Shown: piece by piece, positions 52,621 to 63,284 of the stretch
How positions within the stretch are numbered: the first letter of the stretch is position 1
Layout of the letters: each line of letters opens with the position of its first letter
Origin: Paulinella micropora
Lineage: Eukaryota > Cercozoa > Imbricatea > Euglyphida
Direction: 5' to 3'
Assembly (NCBI GenBank): GCA_009731375.1
Contig: BJOX01000228.1
Span: 618,822-682,821 of the forward strand
Length of the DNA: 64,000 nt
Program-made: the position numbers and the translations under genes
Notes under the pieces: model-generated
What the model was told of the DNA's origin: nothing
What the model saw: only the letters and a program-made list of their open reading frames with translations
Database searches by the model: none

Positions 52621-54790
52621 AAAGTTGATTTTTCTTTCATCTTGTACGCTCCATTTCTGTTTCCTTTTTTGTATTTTTGATACCATTTCGATCCTTTACT
52701 TAAGGTTCCTACTTATGCCTACAAGCGGCAAGTATTTTCTAGTTAGTCTTTGCGTATGAAAAAGTTCCTAGTTACTTAGTGCAATGAGCTATGTATGTAT
52801 GCATTTATGTATTTATGTCTGTCTGTCCGACTGTCTGACTGTATGTATGTATGTATGTATGTATGTATGTTATTGACAAAACCGTTTCCACCTCGGTTAG
52901 TGTTTGCAGACGACCAACGAAGCCACAACAAGAAAAGAAGAAGAAGGACAAGAAGGAGAAGGAGAAGGAGAAGGAGGAGGGAGAAGAAGAGAAGGAGGAG
53001 GAGGAGGAGGAGGAGAAGGAGGAGAAGGAGGAGAAGCAGAAGCAGGAGGAGAAGCAGGAGGAGAAGCAGGAGGAGAAGCAGGAGGAGAAGCAGGAGGAGA
53101 AGGAGGAGGAGAAGGAGGAGGAGAAGGAAAAAGAGAAGGAGAAAGCGAAGGAGAAAGAGAAGGGGAAAGAGAAGGGAAAAGAGAAGGGGAAAGAGAAGGA
53201 GGAGAAGGAGGAGAAGGAGGAGAAGGAGAAGGAGGAGAAGGAGGAGGAGGAGGAGGCGGAGGAGGAGGAGGAGGAGGAGGAGGAGGAGGAGNNNNNNNNN
53301 NNNNNNNNNNNNNNNNNNNNNNNNNNNNNNNNNNNNNNNNNNNNNNNNNNNNNNNNNNNNNNNNNNNNNNNNNNNNNNNNNNNNNNNNNNNNNNNNNNNN
53401 NNNNNNNNNNNNNNNNNNNNNNNNNNNNNNNNNNNNNNNNNNNNNNNNNNNNNNNNNNNNNNNNNNNNNNNNNNNNNNNNNNNNNNNNNNNNNNNNNNNN
53501 NNNNNNNNNNNNNNNNNNNNNNNNNNNNNNNNNNNNNNNNNNNNNNNNNNNNNNNNNNNNNNNNNNNNNNNNNNNNNNNNNNNNNNNNNNNNNNNNNNNN
53601 NNNNNNNNNNNNNNNNNNNNNNNNNNNNNNNNNNNNNNNNNNNNNNNNNNNNNNNNNNNNNNNNNNNNNNNNNNNNNNNNNNNNNNNNNNNNNNNNNNNN
53701 NNNNNNNNNNNNNNNNNNNNNNNNNNNNNNNNNNNNNNNNNNNNNNNNNNNNNNNNNNNNNNNNNNNNNNNNNNNNNNNNNNNNNNNNNNNNNNNNNNNN
53801 NNNNNNNNNNNNNNNNNNNNNNNNNNNNNNNNNNNNNNNNNNNNNNNNNNNNNNNNNNAGGAGGAGGAGGAGGAGGAGGAGAAGAAGAAGAAGAAGAAGA
53901 AGAAGAAGAAGAAGAAGAAGAAGAAGAAGAAGAAAGAGAACGAGAACGAGAACCAGAAAAAAGAGAAGAAGAAGGAGAAGAAGACGAGGAAGAAGAAGAA
54001 GAAGAAGAAGAAGAAGAAGAAGAAGAAGAAGAAGAAGAAGAAGAAGAAGAAGAAGGAGAAGGAGAAGGAGAAGGAGGAGAAGGAGAAGGAGAAGAAAAGG
54101 AGAAGGAGGAGAAGGAGAAGGAGAAAGAGAAGGAGGAGGAGAAGGAGGAGGAGAAGGAGGAGGAGAAGGAGGAGAAGGAGGAGGAGAAGGAGGAGGAGGA
54201 GGAGGAGGAGAAGGAGGAGAAGGTGGAGGAGAAGGAGGAGAAGGAGAAAGAGAAGGAGAAGAGGAAGAGAAGGAGAACGAGAAGGAGAAAGAGAAGGAGA
54301 AAGAGAAGGAGAAAGAGAAGGAGAAAGAGAAGGAGGAGAGGAAGAAGGAGAGGAAGAAGGAGAGGAAGAAGGAGAAGAAGAAGAAGAAGAAGAAGAAGAA
54401 GAAGAAGAAGAAGAAGAAGAAGAAGAAGAAGAAGAAGAAGAAGAAGAAGAAGGAGGAGGAGGAGGAGGAGAGGAANNNNNNNNNNAGAGAAGGAGAAAGA
54501 GAAGGAGAAAGAGAAGGAGGAAGAGAAGGAGGAAGAGAAGGAGGAAGAGAAGGAGAAAGAGAAGGAGAAAGAGAAGGAGAAAGAGAAGGAGAAAGAGAAG
54601 GAGAAAGAGAAGGAGAAAGAGAAGGAGAAAGAGAAGGAGAAAGAGAAGGAGAAAGAGAAGGAGAAAGAGAAGGAGAAGAAAAAGGAGAAGAAGAAGAAGA
54701 AGAAGAAGAAGAAGAAGAAGAAGAAGAAGAAGAAGAAGAAGAAGAAGAAGAAGAAGAAGGCGAAGGAGACGAAGGAGAAGGAGAGGGAGA
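52621..54790. repeat. TATG then GAG/GAA/GAGAAA arrays with assembly gaps
   Basis: 52,621-52,790 is unique. A TATG array lies at 52,840-52,870, an exon-like island at 52,880-52,930 and a giant purine array at 52,935-54,790, with N gaps at 53,292-53,858 and 54,476-54,485. The GAGAAAGAGAAG hexamer/dodecamer dominates 54,486-54,680. Very long frames on both strands are periodic artefacts. Confidence 0.93.
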
Positions 54791-55075
54791 AGGAAAACCA
54801 GCAGTCTTGTTTTCTTTTCCTTCCTTTCCTCTCTCGTCCTTCTTCTGTTGAACCGCCATCACATCCCGTAGTTGATCCCAACCCACCGGTGAAGCATACT
54901 CCAGCACGACCTGGATATCAATACACAGAGCGAAGCATGCATACAAATGTACATGCCAACATTGGGGGCGCGGACATGATACTCAAGCATGACCTGAATA
55001 TACATACGTGTAGACATATGGAACACACACACATTCTGATCTAGTCCGTTGGAAAACATGTCTGCTTGCACTCCA
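54791..55075 (-). CDS. Ankyrin-gene exon and a partial copy of it
   Basis: On the minus strand, TGATATCCAG at 54,911-54,920 opens a phase-0 frame VVLEYASPVGWDQLRDVMAV; where it ends is unclear. A partial duplicate with its own acceptor (ATATTCAG, then VMLEYHVRAPNV) lies at about 54,960-55,000. The region 55,030-55,075 is another unique island. The function of this tail is unknown. Confidence 0.4.
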
Positions 55076-55105
55076 TCACATACATACATACATACATACA
55101 CACAA

Positions 55106-55137
<32 letters not shown>

Positions 55138-55174
55138 TTCTTTCTTTCTTTCTTTCTCTCTCTTTCTTTCTTTT

Positions 55175-55219
<45 letters not shown>

Positions 55220-55271
55220 TTTCTTTCTTTCTTTCTTTCTCCTTCCTTCCTTCTTTCTTTCTTTCTTTCTT

Positions 55272-55304
<33 letters not shown>

Positions 55305-55831
55305 TTTTTTTTTTTTTTCTCTCTCTCTCTCTTTCTCTCTTTTTTTTTTTTTTTTTNNNNNNNNNNNNNNNNNNNNNNNNNNNNNNNNNNNNNNNNNNNN
55401 NNNNNNNNNNNNNNNNNNNNNNNNNNNNNNNNNNNNNNNNNNNNNNNNNNNNNNNNNNNNNNNNNNNNNNNNNNNNNNNNNNNNNNNNNNNNNNNNNNNN
55501 NNNNNNNNNNNNNNNNNNNNNNNNNNNNNNNNNNNNNNNNNNNNNNNNNNNNNNNNNNNNNNNNNNNNNNNNNNNNNNNNNNNNNNNNNNNNNNNNNNNN
55601 NNNNNNNNNNNNNNNNNNNNNNNNNNNNNNNNNNNNNNNNNNNNNNNNNNNNNNNNNNNNNNNNNNNNNNNNNNNNNNNNNNNNNNNNNNNNNNNNNNNN
55701 NNNNNNNNNNNNNNNNNNNNNNNNNNNNNNNNNNNNNNNNNNNNNNNNNNNNNNNNNNNNNNNNNNNNNNNNNNNNNNNNNNNNNNNNNNNNNNNNNNNN
55801 NNNNNNNNNNNNNNNNNNCTCTCTCTTTCTC

Positions 55832-55874
<43 letters not shown>

Positions 55875-55899
55875 CTCTCTCTCTCTCTCTGTCTCTGTC

Positions 55900-55968
<69 letters not shown>

Positions 55969-56004
55969 CTACCTACCTACCTACCTACCTACCTACCTAC
56001 CTAC
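55076..56004. repeat. ACAT, CT and TTTC arrays with a 462-base gap
   Basis: Pyrimidine arrays at 55,106-55,356 and 55,819-55,965 flank the N gap 55,357-55,818. The (ACCT)n array at 55,970-56,004 begins, on the minus strand, exactly at the 5' splice site of the neighbouring exon (GTAGGTAGG). Confidence 0.93.
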
Positions 56005-56187
56005 CTCACCCACCTCTTGCAGCGGTGTAGCCACTTGCCCCTCCAACGCGTTGGCAAGCGCCTCCTTAGCCGCTGGCTGCAAACGCTGCCATACACCCTT
56101 TTGCAGCGCGCACAGCACCTCAGGCCTCTGCCATGCTGGAGAGTGCAGATTGGACAGGGCAGTCCCTTCACGAGCCAGTCTTTCTAC
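56005..56187 (-). CDS. Ankyrin-gene exon (61 codons) downstream of the ankyrin repeats
   Basis: Minus strand: acceptor ATCCACAG at the right side, donor GAG/GTAGGTAGG at the left. It encodes [20 protein letters not shown], a helical segment with ALQKGVWQRLQPAAKEALAN and PLQEVGE. It is an exact multiple of three and open throughout. Four partial, degenerate copies of its first 50 bases with their acceptor lie upstream at about 56,225, 56,315, 56,540 and 56,655. Confidence 0.6.
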
Positions 56188-57055
<868 letters not shown>

Positions 57056-57144
57056 CTGCAGTTCAATGGAGATAGGGAGGTGTAACAGACCCGTTCCATG
57101 GCTCCTTGCTCAGCAGCTGCCAGCATCTCACGTTCACGCTGTTC
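57056..57144 (-). CDS. Ankyrin-gene exon, helical linker
   Basis: Minus strand: acceptor TGTCGATAG, 29 codons plus 2 bases (EQREREMLAAAEQGAMERVC ... PLN), donor CAG/GTGGAG; an earlier donor after MER (CGG/GTCTGT) would restore phase 0 with the next exon. It joins in phase to the exon ending VVEILEE. Confidence 0.55.
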
Positions 57145-57215
57145 CTATCGACAGATAGATTGCAAAGATAGGTAGAACGGTAGGTGGGTAGAATTAGGTA
57201 AATAGGTAGGTACAT

Positions 57216-57285
<70 letters not shown>

Positions 57286-57337
57286 CAAAGAGGTGTAAGA
57301 TGATCCTAAGCATACTTCTGTTTATCTATTTACTTGT

Positions 57338-57403
<66 letters not shown>

Positions 57404-57498
57404 GTCTGTCTGTCTGTCAATCTATCTATCTATCTATCTATCTTGCAACTCCACCCACAACCTCCAACCTCTCCTGTATCAGCTCTCGCCCATAGCCG

Positions 57499-57543
<45 letters not shown>

Positions 57544-57553
57544 CTAGACATAC
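57145..57553. repeat. GA and GATA/TATC arrays with an exon remnant
   Basis: (GA)n at 57,215-57,290, (TATC)n at 57,335-57,440 and (GATA)n at 57,498-57,545. The island at 57,445-57,495 (minus strand ELIQERLEVVGGVA) is a diverged copy of part of the exon at 57,554-57,682. Confidence 0.8.
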
Positions 57554-57682
57554 CTCCTCCAAAATCTCCACCACAGCCTTTAACCTCTCCAGTATAAGCC
57601 CTCGGAGCCAGAAAGAGCTGTGACAGTTGGCTATAACTGTGCGTTGTTTCTCTCTGGCCACATCCAGCGGAATGCGCCCGTT
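57554..57682 (-). CDS. Ankyrin-gene exon (43 codons), end of the last ankyrin repeat
   Basis: Minus strand: acceptor CTTTTTAG, frame NGRIPLDVAREKQRTVIANC ... LERLKAVVEILEE, donor GAG/GTATGT. NG-x-x-PLDVA is the start of an ankyrin unit whose second part degenerates. Phase 0 at both ends; it joins cleanly to the exon ending NSTCENR. Two further copies of its first 50 bases lie at 57,775-57,825 and 58,635-58,685. Confidence 0.7.
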
Positions 57683-58104
57683 CTAAAAAGATATACGTAT
57701 AAATATGTGTGTATATGATGTGATGAGATAGGTGAAAGCTTTAGCCGATGATAGCTATGATAGTTAGCTATTGACTAGGCGTTGCTTGTCTCCTGCCACG
57801 TCCAGCGGAATGCACCCATTCTATATTATGTATACACATATATATGTATATATACATATACATATATATATACATATATATATATATATAAGTATATACA
57901 TATATAAGTATATACATATATATATGTATATAAGTATATACATATATATATACATATATATATATTTATATATACACATATATATATACATATATATATA
58001 TATGTATGTATATATATATGATATAAGTATGTGTGAATATGTTAACACAATATAGTTGGCTCTAGCTACTCTTGCCGTAGCCAGGGATAGCTATGATAGT
58101 TAGC

Positions 58105-58163
<59 letters not shown>

Positions 58164-58212
58164 AAATAATAATAATAATAACAATAACAAGAACAACAAC
58201 AACAATAATGAA

Positions 58213-58261
<49 letters not shown>
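57683..58261. repeat. TA and AAT arrays with a partial exon copy
   Basis: A copy of the NGxIPLDV exon start lies at about 57,775-57,825 (minus strand [14 protein letters not shown], acceptor ATATAG). (TA)-rich DNA at 57,825-58,025, a repeated GATAGCTATGATAGTTAGCTAT (57,747 and 58,086 areas) and (AAT)n at 58,107-58,260 follow. Confidence 0.8.
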
Positions 58262-58527
58262 GTGCTTCTCTGTCAATGGCTGATGCATTTCTGCACATGC
58301 GCCTCCATCGTCTCACCCGTGAGGGGAGTACGAAGAATTGACGATAAGCTCTAATGACACCCCCGCAAGGGCAGTTCCAACACTTCCAGACGGACCGGTA
58401 TGTTCAATGAAAATACTGGTCCAGACGGACCGGTATGTTCAATGAAAATACTGGTGGCACCGACGGGAATCGAACTGGCGACAGGGCCCAGATGGTAGAA
58501 CTTGACCACTGGGCTATCACGGTGCCC
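58262..58527 (-). mobile_element. tRNA-derived SINE, copy 2
   Basis: 266 bp, minus strand. The head 58,455-58,527 is exactly 73 bases with box A TGATAGCCCAGTGG and box B AGTTCGATTCC and six acceptor-stem pairs (GGCACC/GGTGCC). The body is followed by an (ATT)n tail. An internal 35-bp tandem duplication (CCAGACGGACCGGTATGTTC ... GGT) begins at about 58,386. It matches copy 1 at 39,850. Confidence 0.9.
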
Positions 58528-58544
58528 AAATAATAATAATAATA

Positions 58545-58629
<85 letters not shown>

Positions 58630-58789
58630 CAATATCTAGGCGCTGTTTGTCTCTCGTAACGTCCAGCGGAATATGCCCATTCTATAGGGGTACATTTATA
58701 AAGACGAATATTTTACAATATTATCTATACATAGTATAGTTGGCAATAGCTGAGTATGGTGGGGGTCATTTGACATAAGTATACCTTGG

Positions 58790-58867
<78 letters not shown>

Positions 58868-58909
58868 TGTGTACATGCATATTGTGCATATGTATACGTG
58901 TATGCATAC
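58528..58909. repeat. AAT and GATA arrays with a partial exon copy
   Basis: (AAT)n at 58,530-58,620; a third copy of the NGxIPLDV exon start at 58,635-58,685 (minus NGHIPLDVTRDKQR, acceptor CTATAG); (GATA)n at 58,790-58,866. Confidence 0.85.
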
Positions 58910-58971
58910 CCGGTTTTCACATGTAGAGTTGGCGCCTGCATCCAAAAGAAACCTCGCCATTTCTACGTGCC
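58910..58971 (-). CDS. Ankyrin-repeat exon (second half of a repeat)
   Basis: Minus strand: acceptor GGTAATTAG, frame GHVEMARFLLDAGANSTCENR, donor CGG/GTATGC. This is a canonical ankyrin helix pair. It joins in phase (G/GG) to the exon MTALHSAACAG. Confidence 0.8.
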
Positions 58972-59193
58972 CTAATTACCAACATACATACATACATACA
59001 TACATACATACATACATACATACATGCATACATACAATTGCATGCATGCATGCATACATGCATACATACATACATACAAACATACATACATACATACATG
59101 CATAGATGTATGCATGCAAACATACATACATACATACATACATGCATACATACATACATACATACATACATACATACATACATACTTACATAC

Positions 59194-59224
<31 letters not shown>

Positions 59225-59403
59225 CATACATACATACGTAGACATACGTACATACATACGTATGTACATACATACAAACATACATACATACATACATATA
59301 TACATACATACATACATACATACATACATACACACATACATAAATACATACATACATGAATACATACATACATACATTCATACATACATACGTACATACA
59401 TAC
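58972..59403 (-). repeat. (TATG)n-type array that forms an entire intron
   Basis: From the donor GTATGTATGTACGTATG at 59,403 to the acceptor at 58,972-58,973, nearly every base belongs to TATG/TGCATG repeats. The first intron bases are themselves the repeat unit. Confidence 0.85.
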
Positions 59404-59447
59404 CAGCGCAGGCCGCGCTGTGTAATGCTGTCATCCAATACATATCC
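59404..59447 (-). CDS. Ankyrin-repeat exon (first half of a repeat)
   Basis: Minus strand: acceptor TACACAG, 44 bases, frame DMYWMTALHSAACA plus one base, donor CTG/GTATGT. MTALHSAA is the ankyrin TPLHxAA motif. Phase 1 matches the next exon. Confidence 0.75.
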
Positions 59448-60225
59448 CTGTGTATATGTATATGTATTTGCACATGTACACGTATATGCATATGTTTATG
59501 TATATGTATATGTATATGTATATCGTATGCATATGCATATGCGTATGCATCTGCATCTGTATGTGTCTATGCCTATGTCTATGTCTATGTCTATGTCTAT
59601 GTCTATATGTCTATATGTCTGTGTCTATGTCTGTGTCTGTGTCTGTGTCTGTGTCTATGTCTATGTCTGTGTCTATTGTCTATGTCTATGTCTATGTCTA
59701 TGTCTATGTATATGCGTATGCATGCATGTATGTTATGTTGTGTTATGTTGTGTTATGTTGTGTTCTGTTATGTTATGTTATGTTATGTTATGTTATGTTG
59801 TGTTATGTTGTGTTATGTTATGTTATGTTATGTTATGTTATGTTATATGCATATGCGTATGCATATGCATCTGCATGTGTCTATATCTATGTCTATGTCT
59901 ATGTCTATGTCTATGTCTATGTCTATGTCTATGTCTATATGTCTATGTCTGTGTCTGTGTCTGTGTCTGTGTCTATGTCTATGTCTATGTCTATGTCTAT
60001 GTCTATGTCTATGTCTATGTCGATGTCGATGTCGATGTCGATGTCGATGTCGATGTCGATTGTCGATGTCGATGTCTATGTATACGTCTACGTCTATGTC
60101 TATGTCTATGTCTATGTCTATGTCTATGTCTATGTCTAATAATCTATGTCTATGTCTATGTCTATGTCTATGTCTATGTCTATGTCTATGCTATGTCTAT
60201 GTACAAATTATATTTTATAATACAA
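59448..60225. repeat. TATGTC hexamer and TGTTA pentamer arrays
   Basis: CTATGT-type hexamers fill 59,560-59,720 and 59,880-60,195, including a pure CGATGT variant block at 60,019-60,075. A TGTTA pentamer array lies at 59,729-59,846. Long frames on the plus strand are periodic artefacts. Confidence 0.93.
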
Positions 60226-60226
60226 T

Positions 60227-60286
60227 ATTAAACTATTTGGAACGACCGTGCGGGCCTCAAGGAGCCAATTGGCAACGCGCACGTGA
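60227..60286 (-). CDS. Ankyrin-like exon or partial copy
   Basis: Minus strand after GATACAG: frame HVRVANWLLEARTVVPN, in phase with the exon ending ADVNAG. It lacks the TPLHxAA half, so it is either a lone half-repeat or another partial exon copy. Confidence 0.5.
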
Positions 60287-60331
60287 CTGTATCATGCACA
60301 TGCATATACACACATGATATAAATATCTTAC

Positions 60332-60420
60332 CCGGCGTTAACGTCTGCGCGTGCCGCCAGCATTTTGGCAATACTCACGTGGCCTTCGCTGGCCGCGTGG
60401 TGCAAAGGGGACAAGGCAAA
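60332..60420 (-). CDS. Ankyrin-repeat exon
   Basis: Minus strand: acceptor GTTCTGACAG, frame FALSPLHHAASEGHVSIAKM then LAARADVNAG, donor CGG/GTAAGA. It is a near-perfect ankyrin repeat and in phase with the upstream exon ending NARSK. Confidence 0.85.
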
Positions 60421-60590
60421 CTGTCAGAACGAAAAAAAAAGGGGGGGCAAGCTGGCAATGTGCACATGACTCGCTGTGCTGCGTGGCGATGAAAAAACTG
60501 TCCGGACAAAAAAGAATTGGAAAAAATGGCAATGTGCACGTGGCATTTGCTGGCTGCGTAGTGCAAAGGGGACAAGGCAAACTGTCAGGA
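60421..60590 (-). repeat. Two additional tandem copies of the ankyrin exon start with acceptor
   Basis: On the minus strand the unit TTTTTTGTCCxGACAG plus TTTGCC ... CACGTG...ATTGCC occurs three times: one in the intact exon (60,332-60,420) and two more here, starting at about 60,581 (frame FALSPLHYAASKCHVHIA) and about 60,500 (degenerate). Each has its own acceptor. Confidence 0.8.
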
Positions 60591-60644
60591 CAAAAAGAAA
60601 TAATTGGAAAATCGGTAATGGGCACCTTTGCTTCATCTATGCAC

Positions 60645-60705
<61 letters not shown>

Positions 60706-60722
60706 CATCTATCCATCCATCC

Positions 60723-60764
<42 letters not shown>

Positions 60765-60765
60765 A

Positions 60766-60817
<52 letters not shown>

Positions 60818-60879
60818 CATCTACCTACCTACCTACCTACCTACCTATCTATCTACCTACCTACCTACCTACCCCTTAC
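60591..60879. repeat. TATC then TACC array (intron)
   Basis: (TATC)n/(CATC)n/(TACC)n at 60,644-60,873, lying between two in-phase ankyrin exons. Confidence 0.93.
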
Positions 60880-60932
60880 CTTGCTTCGTGCGTTGACATC
60901 AGCTCGTCTTTGCAGCAGACATGCACAGACCA
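60880..60932 (-). CDS. Ankyrin-repeat exon (second half)
   Basis: Minus strand: acceptor TGTGTAG, frame VVCACLLQRRADVNARSK, donor AAG/GTAAGG. With the 46-base exon at 61,035-61,080 it makes exactly 99 bases, that is, one 33-residue ankyrin repeat. Confidence 0.85.
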
Positions 60933-61034
60933 CTACACATACATACACATACATACATACATACATACATACACATACATACATACATACGTACATACGT
61001 ACATACATACATACATACATACATACATACAGAC

Positions 61035-61080
61035 CTTGAGCATCTGCGCCGCTTACGTGATGCAGCGGTGTCGATCCCCA
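61035..61080 (-). CDS. Ankyrin-repeat exon (first half)
   Basis: Minus strand: acceptor ATACACAG, frame WGSTPLHHVSGADAQ plus one base, donor AAG/GTCTGTATG. The intron to the next exon (60,933-61,034) is a TATG/TGTATG array. Confidence 0.85.
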
Positions 61081-61214
61081 CTGTGTATGTATGTATGTAA
61101 TGTATGTATGTATGTATGTATGCATGTATGTATGTATGTATGTATGTATGTATGTATGTCTATCTTCATGTATGTATGTATGTATGTATGGAGGGGGGGG
61201 GGGGGGGGGGGAAA

Positions 61215-61271
<57 letters not shown>

Positions 61272-61377
61272 NNNNNNNNNNCGAACCTACCCGGGCAAGC
61301 AGAGTTAAGCGAGCAAACGAAGAAAGAAAGACACGAAAAGATGAAAACAAACTAACTAGGAAAGATCACACACACAA

Positions 61378-61437
<60 letters not shown>

Positions 61438-61463
61438 ACACACACAAACACACACACACACAC

Positions 61464-61501
<38 letters not shown>

Positions 61502-61507
61502 ACACAC
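61081..61507. repeat. TATG array, long G homopolymer with gap, CA array (intron)
   Basis: (TATG)n at 61,083-61,190, a G run at 61,192-61,271 cut by a 10-base N gap, a short unique piece, then (CA)n at 61,370-61,507. The (GT)n array on the minus strand starts at the donor of the neighbouring exon. Confidence 0.93.
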
Positions 61508-61564
61508 CTTTCCGTCCTCGTCCCACATAGCAGCTTGCGCTAGTTCTGCCCAAGCAGGCTTAGC
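61508..61564 (-). CDS. Ankyrin-gene exon (19 codons)
   Basis: Minus strand: acceptor ATTGATAG, frame [19 protein letters not shown], donor AAG/GTGTGTGTG. Phase 0 at both ends; it reads straight into WGSTPLHH of the next exon. Confidence 0.75.
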
Positions 61565-61623
61565 CTATCAATACACAAGATAAAAGAAAAATAAATAAGC
61601 AAATAAACAAATAAATAAACAAA

Positions 61624-61690
<67 letters not shown>

Positions 61691-62524
61691 AATAAATAAA
61701 TAAATGTGTAAATAAGTAAATAAGTAAATAAGCAAGTAAGTAAGTAAGTAAGAAAGTGAGTGAGGAAGGAAGTAACGTAATATAACATGACATAACATGA
61801 CATAACATAACATGACATAACATAACATAACATAACATAACATAACGTAACGTAACGTAACGTAACATAACGTAACATGACGTAACATAACGTAACATAA
61901 CATAACACATGACATAACACAACATAACATAACATAACATGACATAACATAACATAATATAACATAACATGACATAACATAACGTAACATAACATAACGT
62001 AACATAACATAACGCAACACAACGTAACGTAACGTAACATAACATAACATAACATAACATAACATAAAATAACATAACATAACATAACATGACATGACAT
62101 GGCATAACATAACATAACATAACATAACATAACATAACATGACATGACATAACATAACATAACATAACATAACATAATATAACATAATATAACATGACAT
62201 AACATAACATAACATAACATAACATGACATGACATAACATAACATAACACAACACAACATAACATAACATGACATAACATAACATAACATAACATAACAT
62301 AACATGACATAACATAACATAACATAACATAACATAACATAACATGACATGACATAACATGACATAACATAACATAACATAACATAACATAACATGACAT
62401 GACATAACATAACATAACATAACATAACATAACATGACATGACATGACATAACATAACATAACATAACATAACATAACATAACATAGCATAACATAACAT
62501 AACATAACATAACATAACATATAC
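61565..62524. repeat. AAAT and AACAT arrays (intron)
   Basis: (AAAT)n at 61,590-61,765 and an imperfect pentamer array (AACAT/GACAT) at 61,770-62,520. The pentamer is the reverse complement of the TGTTA array at 59,729-59,846. Confidence 0.93.
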
Positions 62525-62566
62525 TCTGAGCATGGTTACCATGCCGTCACGCTGCTCCAGACCGGC
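62525..62566 (-). CDS. Most upstream visible ankyrin-gene exon (14 codons)
   Basis: Minus strand: acceptor GAACAAACAG, frame [14 protein letters not shown], donor AGA/GTATAT. Phase 0, in frame with the 57-base exon downstream. The start of the gene must lie beyond 62.6 kb. Confidence 0.6.
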
Positions 62567-62672
62567 CTGTTTGTTCATTGATAGATAGAAAAATAGATAG
62601 ATAGATAGATAGATAGCTAGATAGATAGATAGACAGATAGATAGATAAGATAGATAAGATAGATAGACAGAC

Positions 62673-62721
<49 letters not shown>

Positions 62722-62722
62722 T

Positions 62723-62783
<61 letters not shown>

Positions 62784-62820
62784 AGGACAGATAGAAGGAC
62801 AGACAGACAGGTAGACAGAT

Positions 62821-62869
<49 letters not shown>

Positions 62870-62876
62870 CAGACAT

Positions 62877-62946
<70 letters not shown>

Positions 62947-62975
62947 GGATGGATGGATGGATGGATGGATAGATG

Positions 62976-63012
<37 letters not shown>

Positions 63013-63100
63013 GTAGGTAGGTAGGTAGGTAGGTAGGTAGGTAGGTAGGTAGTAGGTGGGTAGGTAGGTAGGTAGGTATGTAGGTAGGTAGGTAGGTAGG

Positions 63101-63187
<87 letters not shown>

Positions 63188-63222
63188 GTAGATAGATAGG
63201 TAGATAGGTGGATAGATGGATG

Positions 63223-63276
<54 letters not shown>

Positions 63277-63284
63277 GAGAGAGA
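62567..63284. repeat. GATA/GACA/GGTA tetranucleotide array
   Basis: A long compound array of GATA, GACA, GATG and GGTA blocks. On the minus strand it immediately precedes the acceptor of the exon at 62,525. Ends at the terminal N run. Confidence 0.95.

Noticed and set aside
52776-55044. Very long open frames (650-750 codons) on both strands through the GAG/GAA array
   Set aside because: They consist of Lys/Glu/Arg or Ser/Phe/Leu periodicity and cross N gaps; purine arrays have no stop codons in several frames.
58093-58341. Poly-Asn protein gene
   Set aside because: AAT-array translation running into the SINE.
58455-58527. Functional tRNA gene
   Set aside because: Exactly 73 bases with A and B boxes, but only six acceptor pairs and weak anticodon and T stems. 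The second copy carries substitutions in the same body context, so it is a tRNA-derived SINE head.
59106-60317. Plus-strand frame of 403 codons in the TATG/TATGTC arrays
   Set aside because: Pure tetramer and hexamer translation; the supported coding signal here is on the minus strand in the short unique islands.
61540-62578. Three overlapping minus-strand frames of over 300 codons rich in MLCYV
   Set aside because: Translation of the AACAT pentamer in three frames.
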